A stretch of 64,000 bases of DNA from Delta-02 sp964513565 (GTDB taxonomy: Bacteria > Desulfobacterota > Syntrophorhabdia > Syntrophorhabdales > Syntrophorhabdaceae): NCBI GenBank assembly GCA_964513565.1, contig CAZENE010000018.1, forward strand, positions 4,759 through 68,758, given 5' to 3'. The translations under genes and the position numbers were made by a program. The notes under the pieces are model-generated. The model was not told the origin of the DNA and searched no databases. It saw only the letters and a program-made list of their open reading frames with translations. Below are positions 17,058 to 25,238 of this stretch, piece after piece (the stretch's first letter is position 1; every line of letters begins with the position of its first letter).

Positions 17058-17756
17058 GTGTCTCCTAAAAAGCATACCCTAGAAGATATAATAGGTTACC
17101 ATTTCAAGAACCGGGAATTATACAATCAGGCAGTAACCCATAGCTCATGCTTTAATGAAAAAAGGGATGCGAAGCGCTCCGACAACGAAAAGCTGGAATT
17201 TCTCGGCGACGCCATTCTTAACACGGTCATAAGCATAATCTTGTACAGGCGTTTTCGCGGCAGGGACGAGGGGTTCTTGAGCAATGCCCGCTCAAGTCTC
17301 GTCAAACGAGAGACACTTACCGCAATCGCCAAAGATATCAGGCTCAACCAGCATATGAGCTACGGCAATGGCGATGGTACGGTACCGGAGGAATCCAAGG
17401 TGCTTTCGAACATGATGGAGGCCCTCATCGGCGCCCTGTATCTTGACAGCGGCATCCGGAATACCTCGAAAATAATACGTAAACTGTTTTCCGCATATTT
17501 TACCGAGGAGAAGCTTACCGAGAAAAACCCCAAGAACATCCTTCAGGAACTTTCCCAGAAGAAATGGGGGATGCTCCCGCGCTATAAATTTCCCCGTAAA
17601 ACAAAGGACGGTTTCGCCGTGATGGCCTGTGTCGGAAAAGAATTCAAGGCCCGCGGAGCCGGAAAAAGTAAGAAAGAAGCCGAGCAGAGCGCCGCCCGCA
17701 CACTCCTTGAATTACTCGCCGAACAGGAAAGGGAAGAGAGAACGCCCTGCGGATGA
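17058..17756 (+). CDS. rnc: Ribonuclease III
   Basis: A 232-aa double-strand-specific endoribonuclease for rRNA and mRNA processing. The signature NEKLEFLGDAIL is at about residues 43-54 with the metal-binding Glu and Asp, and the second acidic cluster MMEALIGALYLD is near 117-128. A dsRNA-binding domain fills the C-terminal third and ends with GKSKKEAEQSAARTLL. Start is GTG with a weak AAGAG upstream. The gene stands alone on the plus strand, converging on lnt with 36 bp between the stops. Confidence 0.95.
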   Translation: MSPKKHTLEDIIGYHFKNRELYNQAVTHSSCFNEKRDAKRSDNEKLEFLGDAILNTVISIILYRRFRGRDEGFLSNARSSLVKRETLTAIAKDIRLNQHMSYGNGDGTVPEESKVLSNMMEALIGALYLDSGIRNTSKIIRKLFSAYFTEEKLTEKNPKNILQELSQKKWGMLPRYKFPRKTKDGFAVMACVGKEFKARGAGKSKKEAEQSAARTLLELLAEQEREERTPCG

Positions 17757-17790
17757 GGCTGTTGAACAGCAAACTGGTACCTTTCCGCTA

Positions 17791-17809
17791 ATTTACGATT
17801 TACGTTTCC
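17791..17809 (-). repeat. Heptamer repeat forming the lnt C-terminus and stop
   Basis: On the minus strand CGTAAAT CGTAAAT: the two units encode the last residues and the TAA stop of lnt. It is one arm only; no clear inverted partner in the 36-bp rnc-lnt spacer apart from the unrelated palindrome GCTGTTGAACAGC at 17758. Confidence 0.65.
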
Positions 17810-19301
17810 TTACCAGCCCGGCCGCCGCCACTACCGCAAGCAATCCCAAGCATATCGGTACGAAATAATCCCCATGCCGAACATAGAAGGTTTGGGTATT
17901 TTTCAGGGCATAGGTGCCTCGCAGCACCTCTTCTGTAAATATTGGGGTTTTCCCCTTAATGCGGCCTCTCGGGTCGATTATCGCGCTTATTCCCGTGTTT
18001 GCCGAGCGCAAGACATACCTGTCGGTTTCGATGGCGCGGAAGATGTAAAAGGCGAAGTGCTGATACGGCGCGGATGTCCTGTTGTACCAGGCATCATTCG
18101 TCAGGTTGACAAGAACTTCGGCGCCCTGCCGCACCGTTTCGTTTGTAATATACGGAAATATTCCCTCAAAGCAAATGAGGACCCCGACCTTTCCAACTTC
18201 GGTTTCGATGGGCCTGTGCCCTTCTCCAGGCTTAAAGTCGGCCCCTATCGCAGTAATTTTCGCAAGGAACGGGAAATACGACGCGATCGGCGTATACTCG
18301 CCGAAAGGAACCAGATGGACCTTGTTGTAGGTTCCGGCGGTATAGCCGTTTGGATCAATGTAATGAACGCTGTTCAAGAGATTGCCGGCGCTCAGCATCC
18401 CTATTGTTCCGTATAACAGGCGGGATTTGAGCATGACAGGGACGGCCTTTACATACCTGTGCGCTCCGGGGTCCCTGTCGAGCAGGAACGGCATCGCTGT
18501 CTCCGGCCACACGATAAGGTCTGTGCTCTGCGCCAGGCCGAAACTTAACCGATAATACGTGTTGACGGTCATCATTTTGAAGGAATCGTCCCACTTTATG
18601 TCCTGGCTTATATTTCCCTGAACGATAGCAGCCTTGAGATTCCCTTCATCCTTATGCTTAAGCCTTGCGACGCCGTACGTAAGCGATGCGGCCAGCAAGA
18701 TAAGGGTTATAATGGTGAAGATAATAGGGACCTTCCTGCGGGCCCATATTGTATAGATGACGCTATTTACTGCAACGATCATGAAGGATACAAAAAGAGT
18801 CCCCGCAACGGACACGACCTGTATCAGGTGAAGGAACCCAAATTGGGAATGGCCGAGGTACGACCATGGAAAACCCGTCATTACTATGCCGCGTGCGTAT
18901 TCCAGTATTACCCAGACCGGGGCGGCAACAAGATAAAGCGGCGCTGACGTCCTTCGCTCCAAGTAAGCGCAGGAAAGGGCAAAAATACCCGTATACAGGG
19001 AGAGGTACAGGACGAAAAGAACGAGGATGAGGATGCTTAAAGGTATATTTATCCCGCCATATTGGTTCATCGCCACGACAACCCAGTATATTATCCCGAG
19101 CCACGCGATCACTCCTGTGGCAAAACCCCGTATAAACGACAGGCGAAGGTCATTCTTATCCAGACTGTACATCAGGGGCACAAGGGCCACGAAGGCCAGC
19201 GGTGACAGTGACAGGGGAGGCTGTACAAGAATGAGCATTATCCCCGACAGTGCGGCATACCCATATTTCATCACAAGCTGTGAAAAAAGATTCTTTCCCA
19301 T
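17793..19301 (-). CDS. lnt: Apolipoprotein N-acyltransferase
   Basis: A 502-aa inner-membrane enzyme that adds the third acyl chain to lipoproteins. Six or so N-terminal membrane helices (residues 10-195) precede a nitrilase-like periplasmic domain (about 215-470). The latter has WPETAMPF, LVPFGEYTP with the catalytic Glu, the catalytic Cys in VLICFEGIFP, and NLTNDAWYN. A final helix closes the protein. It follows ybeY by 11 nt in the order phoH-pgpH-ybeY-lnt. Presence of Lnt agrees with a Gram-negative envelope and with the lipoproteins encoded here. Confidence 0.95.
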   Translation of the reverse strand: MGKNLFSQLVMKYGYAALSGIMLILVQPPLSLSPLAFVALVPLMYSLDKNDLRLSFIRGFATGVIAWLGIIYWVVVAMNQYGGINIPLSILILVLFVLYLSLYTGIFALSCAYLERRTSAPLYLVAAPVWVILEYARGIVMTGFPWSYLGHSQFGFLHLIQVVSVAGTLFVSFMIVAVNSVIYTIWARRKVPIIFTIITLILLAASLTYGVARLKHKDEGNLKAAIVQGNISQDIKWDDSFKMMTVNTYYRLSFGLAQSTDLIVWPETAMPFLLDRDPGAHRYVKAVPVMLKSRLLYGTIGMLSAGNLLNSVHYIDPNGYTAGTYNKVHLVPFGEYTPIASYFPFLAKITAIGADFKPGEGHRPIETEVGKVGVLICFEGIFPYITNETVRQGAEVLVNLTNDAWYNRTSAPYQHFAFYIFRAIETDRYVLRSANTGISAIIDPRGRIKGKTPIFTEEVLRGTYALKNTQTFYVRHGDYFVPICLGLLAVVAAAGLVRKRKS

Positions 19302-19312
19302 TTCCTACAATT

Positions 19313-19804
19313 TTACTTGATACCCGTTTCTAATGCCCTATGATCTTCGGGCAGATGGGCGAATCTCTGAAAATCAGGGTTCTCGATGACGAGCCCCATG
19401 AGTTTCTTCTCCCGATAGCGCATCCTCCGCGCTTCGGCTGCCCCTTTTGTGTGGTCATATCCGACGATATGTACGACACCATGCACAATAAGATCGAAAA
19501 GCCTCTGGTAAAAAGGGATGGCTGCTTCACGGGCCTCCTCAGCGGCACGCTCCGCAGAGATGATTATGTCCCCCAAGGCCTCTTCGGGCATCCCGTCGAG
19601 ATAAGAGAATGATATTACATTTGTCGGGCGGTCTTTCCCGAAAAACTCCGCGTTCATAACGGCAATTTTCCGGTCATCGACGAAAAGAATGCTGAGGTCC
19701 CTATCCTGAAGCTTTAAATAAGCCAGTAATTCCCCTGTTACGGTTGCGATTAGCTTTCGATTGAGTTTCGTCTGTTTTTGCGAATTTTTTATTAATATCG
19801 CCAT
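19313..19804 (-). CDS. ybeY: Endoribonuclease YbeY
   Basis: A 163-aa zinc endoribonuclease involved in 16S rRNA maturation and ribosome quality control. The zinc motif HGVVHIVGYDH is at about residues 109-119, and the N-terminus MAILIKNSQKQ is typical of the family. GGAAAGGA lies 6 nt before the ATG, which supports this start even though it places the first 104 nt inside the end of the preceding pgpH gene in another frame. Gene order phoH-pgpH-ybeY is widely conserved. Confidence 0.94.
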   Translation of the reverse strand: MAILIKNSQKQTKLNRKLIATVTGELLAYLKLQDRDLSILFVDDRKIAVMNAEFFGKDRPTNVISFSYLDGMPEEALGDIIISAERAAEEAREAAIPFYQRLFDLIVHGVVHIVGYDHTKGAAEARRMRYREKKLMGLVIENPDFQRFAHLPEDHRALETGIK

Positions 19805-21419
19805 TCTGTGTCCTTTCCGGATATTCGATACGGTGATGGAAGATCCCGATGAGAATGTTGATAAAGCTCCTCTGGATCGCGTGAAGGTCTTTCAGCGTTA
19901 ATTCGCATTCATCGAGCTGGCTGTCCAGGAATATGTTTTCGATGATGTTCTGCACGTGTGTTTCGATCCTTTTCGGCGTGGGATCGTCAAGCACGCGGGA
20001 AGCAGCTTCCACGGCGTCGGCAAGCATGATAATACCGGCTTCTTTGGTCTGGGGCTTTGGCCCCGGGTATCGGAAGTCTTTTTCCTGGATAACGTGCAAA
20101 GCCGGATCTTCCTTCTCCTTCGCCTTGCTGTAAAAGAAGCTTGTAAGCGATGTGCCGTGATGTTCCTTGATTATATTTGTCAACTTGCTGCCCAGTTTGT
20201 ATTCTTTTGCAAGTTCGACCCCTTCCTTCACGTGGGACATGATAATAAGAGAGCTCATACTGGGTGTAATTCCCGCATGCACATCATCTCCGGCGACCCT
20301 GTTCTCGATGTAATAACGGGGCATTTTCAATTTACCTATATCATGATAGTAGGACGCGACCCGGGTAAGCAGGGGGTGGGCGCCGATGGCCTCCGCTGCC
20401 GCCTTGGAAAGACTACCCACAACGATACTGTGATGGTACGTTCCGGGGGCGTTCAGCATCATGTCCCCAAGAAGGGGGTGCTCCAGATTGGCAAGTTCCA
20501 GCAGTTTTATATCGGTGGTATAATCGAACACATATTCAATAACGGGTAAGAGCCCTAGGACGATGAAACTCCCGGCGATCCCGTTTACTAGGACAAAAAA
20601 GATCCGTAACGAAATATTTCCGGCTGACCTTCCTGTAAACAAATCGTTTGCGATCATAAAAAAACACATGAGGAAGGCCGTATAAAGACCAGCCTTCAGT
20701 ATGGTATTGCGGTTCTCGCATTTTCCGGAAAAATATGCTCCCAGCATCGAGCCCGCGAAAGTATAAAGGAAGATCCGGAGGCTGTTATCGAATGAAAAAG
20801 CAAGTGTCGCCGCGTAAATCAGGGAAAAGATAATGGCAATCTCCGAAAAAAGCACGATGCGTATGACCATCGCAAAAACAAAAACGGGGATGATATAGAA
20901 CAGGTCTGCGATTCGGCTTTGTGCATAGGTCTCGAATATCAGGTAAAAGGATTTGACAAGAAGGACGGAGAACACGGTAAACACCGAACAGAAAAGCAGG
21001 TCTTTCTTGGAGAGGTAGAATTTTTTTATGTTTTTTTCAGCGTATTCGTACAGGATAGCGATGAGAAGGAAAAGCAGGATGAACACCGCCAGAAATTTTA
21101 CGACAATAAAAAAATCGCGTCGCTCCAGGTTGTTATATGCCGATATTTTCGCGAGATGGTCCGAAGTGATGCGTTCGCCTTCCCGAACGATCATCTCACC
21201 CTTTTTTACACTGGTTTCGGTTCCCGGCAGAGTATAGTCGACAGGGGCCCTTAAATTCTCCCTTGCAATGTCACCGAGTTGATACTCGACAATAAAGAAC
21301 GGGTTCTTGATACTGACAATAAGGGCCAACGCCACGGCAAGCCCAAGAAGTACGAGCAGCTTCCCATAGCGAATATACGAGGGAGGTTTATCCTTTGGCT
21401 TATCTTTTCCATTCTGCAT
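19701..21419 (-). CDS. 7TM-HD family phosphohydrolase (PgpH-like)
   Basis: A 572-aa membrane protein: one helix near residue 20-36, a short external segment with VKKGEMIVREGERIT, a block of about seven helices (110-310) and a cytoplasmic HD domain (about 330-530) with the motif YYHDIGK. PgpH-type members degrade cyclic-di-AMP; this function is inferred. The external domain is much shorter than in typical members of 700 aa or more. The last ~35 residues are basic and polar and are encoded by the stretch overlapping ybeY. The start overlaps the end of phoH by 20 bp. Confidence 0.88.
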   Translation of the reverse strand: MQNGKDKPKDKPPSYIRYGKLLVLLGLAVALALIVSIKNPFFIVEYQLGDIARENLRAPVDYTLPGTETSVKKGEMIVREGERITSDHLAKISAYNNLERRDFFIVVKFLAVFILLFLLIAILYEYAEKNIKKFYLSKKDLLFCSVFTVFSVLLVKSFYLIFETYAQSRIADLFYIIPVFVFAMVIRIVLFSEIAIIFSLIYAATLAFSFDNSLRIFLYTFAGSMLGAYFSGKCENRNTILKAGLYTAFLMCFFMIANDLFTGRSAGNISLRIFFVLVNGIAGSFIVLGLLPVIEYVFDYTTDIKLLELANLEHPLLGDMMLNAPGTYHHSIVVGSLSKAAAEAIGAHPLLTRVASYYHDIGKLKMPRYYIENRVAGDDVHAGITPSMSSLIIMSHVKEGVELAKEYKLGSKLTNIIKEHHGTSLTSFFYSKAKEKEDPALHVIQEKDFRYPGPKPQTKEAGIIMLADAVEAASRVLDDPTPKRIETHVQNIIENIFLDSQLDECELTLKDLHAIQRSFINILIGIFHHRIEYPERTQNGDINKKFAKTDETQSKANRNRNRGITGLFKASG

Positions 21420-22401
21420 TTTTGGATTCCTCCAGTTCCAACCGCTGCGCCTCGTATGCCTTGATTATCTTCTGCACCAAGGGATGGCGCACTACGTCTT
21501 TTTCTGAGAAATGAACGAATTTGATACCTTTGACGTCCTTGAGAATACCCCTTACCTCTACCAGACCGCTCGTTTTCTTATCAGGGAGGTCGATCTGGGT
21601 AACATCACCCGTAATGACAGTCTTTGAAGAAAAACCCAGCCTGGTAAGGAACATTTTCATCTGTTCCGAAGCGGTGTTTTGAGCTTCGTCGAGAATGATA
21701 AAGGCATCGTTTAACGTCCTGCCGCGCATAAACGCAAGCGGTGCTATCTCGATAACCCCCCGCTCTATAAGCCGGGTTGCCCTGTCCATGTCGACCATAT
21801 CGTAAAGAGCGTCATAGAGCGGACGCAGATACGGATTTACTTTTTCGTACATTGTCCCTGGAAGGTAACCAAGTTTCTCGCCCGCCTCGATTGCCGGCCT
21901 TGTCAGGACGATCCGCGACACCTCACGCCTGTAGTACGACGCCAGCGCCATCGCCATGGCAAGATAGGTCTTTCCTGTTCCCGCCGGGCCGATCCCGATG
22001 ACAACGTCATATTTCTTCATCGCATGGACGTATTGTCTCTGGTTTTTGCTTTTGGGTGTGATGAGCTTCTTCGATCCGGCTATGAATATCTGGTCCTTTT
22101 CGATATCTGAACCTGTCTGATGGGCATTGACGATGAACCTCACCGCGTGGTCGATATCGGAGACATTGACCGGAAATCCTTTTTTTACAATACCATGGAG
22201 TTCGTTGATAACCTTTCCTGTATCCTCGACATCTTTTTTGCCGCCGATCAGGGTCAGGTGGTTCCCGCGGATGCTTGCCTTGATATTGAAATATTTCTTG
22301 AGATACTTGATATTCTCTTCGCGCGGACCGAACAGGCTTCTCGCCACGTTTATATCATCGAAGGATAGTCGCAATAATCCTTCATCAATTTTTTCATCCA
22401 A
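21400..22401 (-). CDS. PhoH-like ATPase
   Basis: A 333-aa protein with an N-terminal KH-like region (residues 15-85) and a PhoH ATPase domain. Walker A GPAGTGKTYLAM is at about 138-149 and Walker B FIILDEAQNT near 234, followed by the arginine-containing MFLTRLG and ITGDVTQIDL. PhoH proteins are RNA-associated ATPases often encoded with ybeY, as here. The gene leads the minus-strand operon phoH-pgpH-ybeY-lnt. GAGGAGAAAGG lies 11-20 nt before the ATG, slightly distant for a ribosome binding site. Confidence 0.92.
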   Translation of the reverse strand: MDEKIDEGLLRLSFDDINVARSLFGPREENIKYLKKYFNIKASIRGNHLTLIGGKKDVEDTGKVINELHGIVKKGFPVNVSDIDHAVRFIVNAHQTGSDIEKDQIFIAGSKKLITPKSKNQRQYVHAMKKYDVVIGIGPAGTGKTYLAMAMALASYYRREVSRIVLTRPAIEAGEKLGYLPGTMYEKVNPYLRPLYDALYDMVDMDRATRLIERGVIEIAPLAFMRGRTLNDAFIILDEAQNTASEQMKMFLTRLGFSSKTVITGDVTQIDLPDKKTSGLVEVRGILKDVKGIKFVHFSEKDVVRHPLVQKIIKAYEAQRLELEESKNAEWKR

Positions 22402-22431
22402 CTATTCTGCCTTTCTCCTCTGTTAAGAGTA

Positions 22432-22440
22432 AATATAACA
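22432..22440 (-). promoter_or_regulatory. Extended -10 promoter of phoH operon
   Basis: On the minus strand TGTTATATT at 22440-22432 (TG-N-TATATT), about 30 nt before the phoH ATG. The -35 is weak (TTTGTA about 16 bp upstream). No clear promoter was found for the divergent gene at 22504. Confidence 0.45.
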
Positions 22441-22503
22441 CAAAACAGAGATTTACAAAAGATGTAACAATTTTCACCTCTCTCTTGCAAAGACCCTGTT
22501 CGA

Positions 22504-23100
22504 ATGGTATCTTTGAGAAAAAATACCGTGGATCCGCCTTTGCCGGCTCTCCGAAAGGAAGATATATTGCAAAAGAAAAAGACTTTGTCCATCAAGACCG
22601 TTTTGATCATGGGTGTGATCATAGGGATAGCCGTCGTCGTGATTGCCATCGTTGCCCTCAAGGTCCAGCAGCGAAAAACCCTCGAGGCATCGATCGCGGG
22701 AACGCTTCCGAAAATGGAGGAAAAAACCGGCTGGCAAGCATTGTCCACAGATCCCGAAGGCAAACACGACTATATCATCGAGAAAAGCTCTGATGGGTCC
22801 GGAGATATTGTCGGGGTTTGGCAAAGGCTAACCTACTCGAAAGAAGGACGAGGCAACTATATACTGAAACGCCGCAACATCGGCTTATTCATCACGGGTA
22901 TGGATACTTTGGCCTATCGGTACACACTTTACCACGTCAGATGTAAAGAACAGCCGGTGAAATATACCATTATGAAGGTCTTTGAGGTGTCTCAGGACGG
23001 TAAGACTCTGGATTACGGCAAAGCGGGAAGTCAGAAAGACTGGGAAGAGATCCCGAAAGACACTATCATCGACAAGCTTGCAAATGCTGCTTGCCAATGA
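22504..23100 (+). CDS. Membrane-anchored protein with surface-adhesin-E-like C-terminus
   Basis: A 198-aa protein with a basic N-terminus, one membrane helix at about residues 38-58 and a 140-aa periplasmic part. The C-terminal half (YHVRCKEQPVKY ... DGKTLDY ... WEEIPKD ... ANAAC) has the paired cysteines and the wEEIpKdT pattern seen in small surface-adhesin-E-like proteins; this likeness is tentative. An alternative TTG start at 22573 has a better ribosome binding site (AAAGGAAG) and would remove the first 23 residues. It stands alone between phoH and the REC-LpxC gene. Confidence 0.65.
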   Translation: MVSLRKNTVDPPLPALRKEDILQKKKTLSIKTVLIMGVIIGIAVVVIAIVALKVQQRKTLEASIAGTLPKMEEKTGWQALSTDPEGKHDYIIEKSSDGSGDIVGVWQRLTYSKEGRGNYILKRRNIGLFITGMDTLAYRYTLYHVRCKEQPVKYTIMKVFEVSQDGKTLDYGKAGSQKDWEEIPKDTIIDKLANAACQ

Positions 23101-23150
23101 TCTCCCGGCAGGCCGCCTCCCGCAAATATTTGTAAGTTCGGGGCGTTTCG

Positions 23151-23156
23151 TATAGA
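23151..23156 (+). promoter_or_regulatory. -10 element of the REC-lpxC gene, predicted near-leaderless
   Basis: TATAGA lies 10 bp before the ATG at 23167, with no Shine-Dalgarno sequence between. The -35 (ATTTGT or TTTGTA, 16-17 bp upstream) is weak. Predicted leader about 4 nt. Confidence 0.45.
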
Positions 23157-23166
23157 ATATGGCGTC

Positions 23167-24408
23167 ATGCACAAGGTCCTCATCATTGACGATGAAAAGA
23201 ACATACTCGATTCCCTTTCAGGGATTCTCGAAGACGAAGGCTTCTCGGTGTCTAAGGCCATGGATGGCAAGGAGGGCCTCAAGATCTTCGACCGTGAAAA
23301 ACCCGATGTTGTACTCCTAGATGTCTGGATGCCCGAAATAGACGGGATCCAGGTACTGAAGCAAATAAAAACCCGGAAAAATGATGCGCGGGTTGTTGTG
23401 ATATCGGGTCACGGCACGATATCGACCGCGGTTGAAGCGGTTAAGATGGGCGCATATGATTTCCTAGAGAAACCGCTTTCGATCGACAAAGTCCTTGAAG
23501 TGGTGTATCGCAGCGTCGGCGCCCGTTCGCCCGAGGCACCCGATGTCGCCGACTTCAAATTCGAGGCATCACCCGGGGTCGAGGTCAAGCAGAAGACGAT
23601 AGGCAAAAGTACGGTCGTATACGGGGTCGGACTTCATTCCGGTGTAAAGACCGGTATGATCCTCCTACCTATGCCGGAAAATACTGGGATCATCTTTGAA
23701 ACCATCCCCGATGGAGAGCGCATACCCGCATATATCGATTATGTTTTTTCGGTCGGGTATGCATCATCACTCAAGGGAAAAAATAACATTGTCCGGACGG
23801 TCGAGCATCTCCTGTCGGCCTGTCATATGTACGGAATCACCAACCTGCTTGTGAAAGTAAGCGAGGAGATCCCTATCCTCGACGGTTCGGCCATCGAGAT
23901 CTGCCAGAAGATCGACGAAGCGGGGATCGTCACGCAGGCGGATGGGATTCAACCGCTCGTCATTACAGAAAAAGTGGTCCTCGGGAATCTCCAAAACGGG
24001 AAATATATCGCCGCCGAGCCTGCGGCTTCGTTTGTGGTGGAATACCACCTCGAACAGAGAAAACCCATCGGTACCCAGGATTATCATTTTCGGGGCGATA
24101 CCGGCGATTACGTAGCCAACATAGCACCCGCCCGGACTTTCGGTTTCCTTAAGGATTTCGAACAGCTTGCCAGGATGGGTCTCGGCACCGGCGGAAGAAT
24201 CAATAATTTCATAATTATCGGTGAGGACGACGTTATCAATACGAGGCTGCGATTTGACAATGAGTTCGTGCGTCATAAGGTTCTCGATCTGATCGGGGAC
24301 ATGTACCTTCTCAACCGTCCCATCATTGGGAAGATCACGGCCCGTCAGACCGGCCATGTCGAGAATATTGCACTTTTGAAGGAATTGAAGAACCGCTTCC
24401 TGGCGTGA
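23167..24408 (+). CDS. lpxC: Response-regulator receiver domain fused to LpxC deacetylase
   Basis: A 413-aa fusion. Residues 1-120 are a complete receiver domain of NtrC type: acidic pair Asp8/Asp9, phospho-acceptor Asp52 (LLDVWMP), Ser80 in ISGHG and Lys102 in EKP. After a linker, residues 142-413 are LpxC, the zinc deacetylase that commits UDP-3-O-acyl-GlcNAc to lipid A. Catalytic Glu213 and zinc ligand His214 (TVEHLLSA), zinc ligands His370 and Asp374 (RHKVLDLIGD) and His397 (GH) are all present, so both halves look active. No sensor kinase lies beside it. The stop codon falls in a heptamer repeat. Phosphorylation control of lipid A synthesis is inferred. Confidence 0.93.
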   Translation: MHKVLIIDDEKNILDSLSGILEDEGFSVSKAMDGKEGLKIFDREKPDVVLLDVWMPEIDGIQVLKQIKTRKNDARVVVISGHGTISTAVEAVKMGAYDFLEKPLSIDKVLEVVYRSVGARSPEAPDVADFKFEASPGVEVKQKTIGKSTVVYGVGLHSGVKTGMILLPMPENTGIIFETIPDGERIPAYIDYVFSVGYASSLKGKNNIVRTVEHLLSACHMYGITNLLVKVSEEIPILDGSAIEICQKIDEAGIVTQADGIQPLVITEKVVLGNLQNGKYIAAEPAASFVVEYHLEQRKPIGTQDYHFRGDTGDYVANIAPARTFGFLKDFEQLARMGLGTGGRINNFIIIGEDDVINTRLRFDNEFVRHKVLDLIGDMYLLNRPIIGKITARQTGHVENIALLKELKNRFLA

Positions 24409-24518
24409 ATCGTGAATCGTATGGAATGAGGGCTTTCCTTGACGTCATTCTGGTTTTGCCGGAATGACGGGTCGCCGACTGGCATGAGGGGGGATTCCCT
24501 GCTCTTTGCGATTCACGG
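24404..24518. repeat. Heptamer inverted repeat between lpxC and lolA
   Basis: CGTGAAT, CGTGAAT and CGTATGG run in tandem at 24404-24424; the first contains the lpxC TGA stop. The inverted arm CGATTCACGG is at 24509-24518. Between the arms sits a separate hairpin at 24443-24469. Confidence 0.7.
24443..24469. repeat. REP-like palindrome
   Basis: CGTCATTC (24443-24450) and GAATGACG (24462-24469) with an inner GG/CC pair and a TTTTG loop. CGTCATTC-type palindromes are dispersed intergenic repeats in many proteobacteria. It may also act as a weak terminator for the convergent lpxC and lolA genes. Confidence 0.5.
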
Positions 24519-24525
24519 TCTTCTC

Positions 24526-25221
24526 TTATCTTTCCACAATCTCCTTCTTTCCATCTGGCTTGTAGATGAATTTTGCATCGTCGACCGAAGGGTTCACCTT
24601 GATGTCGGAGAACTCGATGGTATTTATGTTGCCCGTAAACTCCAGAATCTCGATCTTCCTCAGGAGATTGTTCTTGTCTATCCAGAGCTTTGCCAGATTG
24701 ACGGACGAGTCTTTTTTCGGGACCAGCTCGAAGTATTGCATTCCGGCGATCATGCTTTGCTGTTTGACCGTAAAAAGGTTGTCGATACGGGCAATGTCCT
24801 CGACAAGGTCGAAAAAGGTTCCGCCCGTCTTTTCACGGCTCACCCTGTTCTTAAGAACAAAAGGTTTATCCTCTTCCTCCTGCCACATGTTCTGTCCATC
24901 GTAAAGGAACATCTTTCTTTTCGGCTTTGTATATTTCCAAACGAACCCCTTATGCCGCTTGAAATAAAAATCACCGTCAAAATCCCGCATCTTTTTTATA
25001 CCTGATACGAATATCTTCTGATGGAAGCCGGCTTCCAGAGAATTTATCCCGGCGTACGTTTTTTTCAGGGAGTCAAACGGGGACGCCGACCCATTTTTTT
25101 TGGGTTCACCGGCCTTCATCTCCTGGGACGCGCACGAAAGGCCCCACATCAATACACTGGCAATGAAAATGCAAACAACTGCCAGACAGGTCATTATGTT
25201 TCTTTTGTCTAATTTCTTCAT
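24526..25221 (-). CDS. lolA: Outer-membrane lipoprotein carrier protein LolA
   Basis: A 231-aa periplasmic chaperone that ferries lipoproteins from the inner membrane to the outer membrane. An N-terminal hydrophobic segment (residues 8-30) ends in GLSCASQ, either a signal-peptidase I site or a poor lipobox. The LolA fold follows, with INSLEAGFHQK, GDFYFKRHKGFVWKY and YDGQNMW in the expected order. GGGAG lies 6-7 nt before the ATG. It is immediately downstream of ftsK, a frequent neighbour. No LolB is visible, as is usual outside beta- and gammaproteobacteria. Confidence 0.88.
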   Translation of the reverse strand: MKKLDKRNIMTCLAVVCIFIASVLMWGLSCASQEMKAGEPKKNGSASPFDSLKKTYAGINSLEAGFHQKIFVSGIKKMRDFDGDFYFKRHKGFVWKYTKPKRKMFLYDGQNMWQEEEDKPFVLKNRVSREKTGGTFFDLVEDIARIDNLFTVKQQSMIAGMQYFELVPKKDSSVNLAKLWIDKNNLLRKIEILEFTGNINTIEFSDIKVNPSVDDAKFIYKPDGKKEIVER

Positions 25222-25238
25222 TTACGCTCCCGCCAGAG

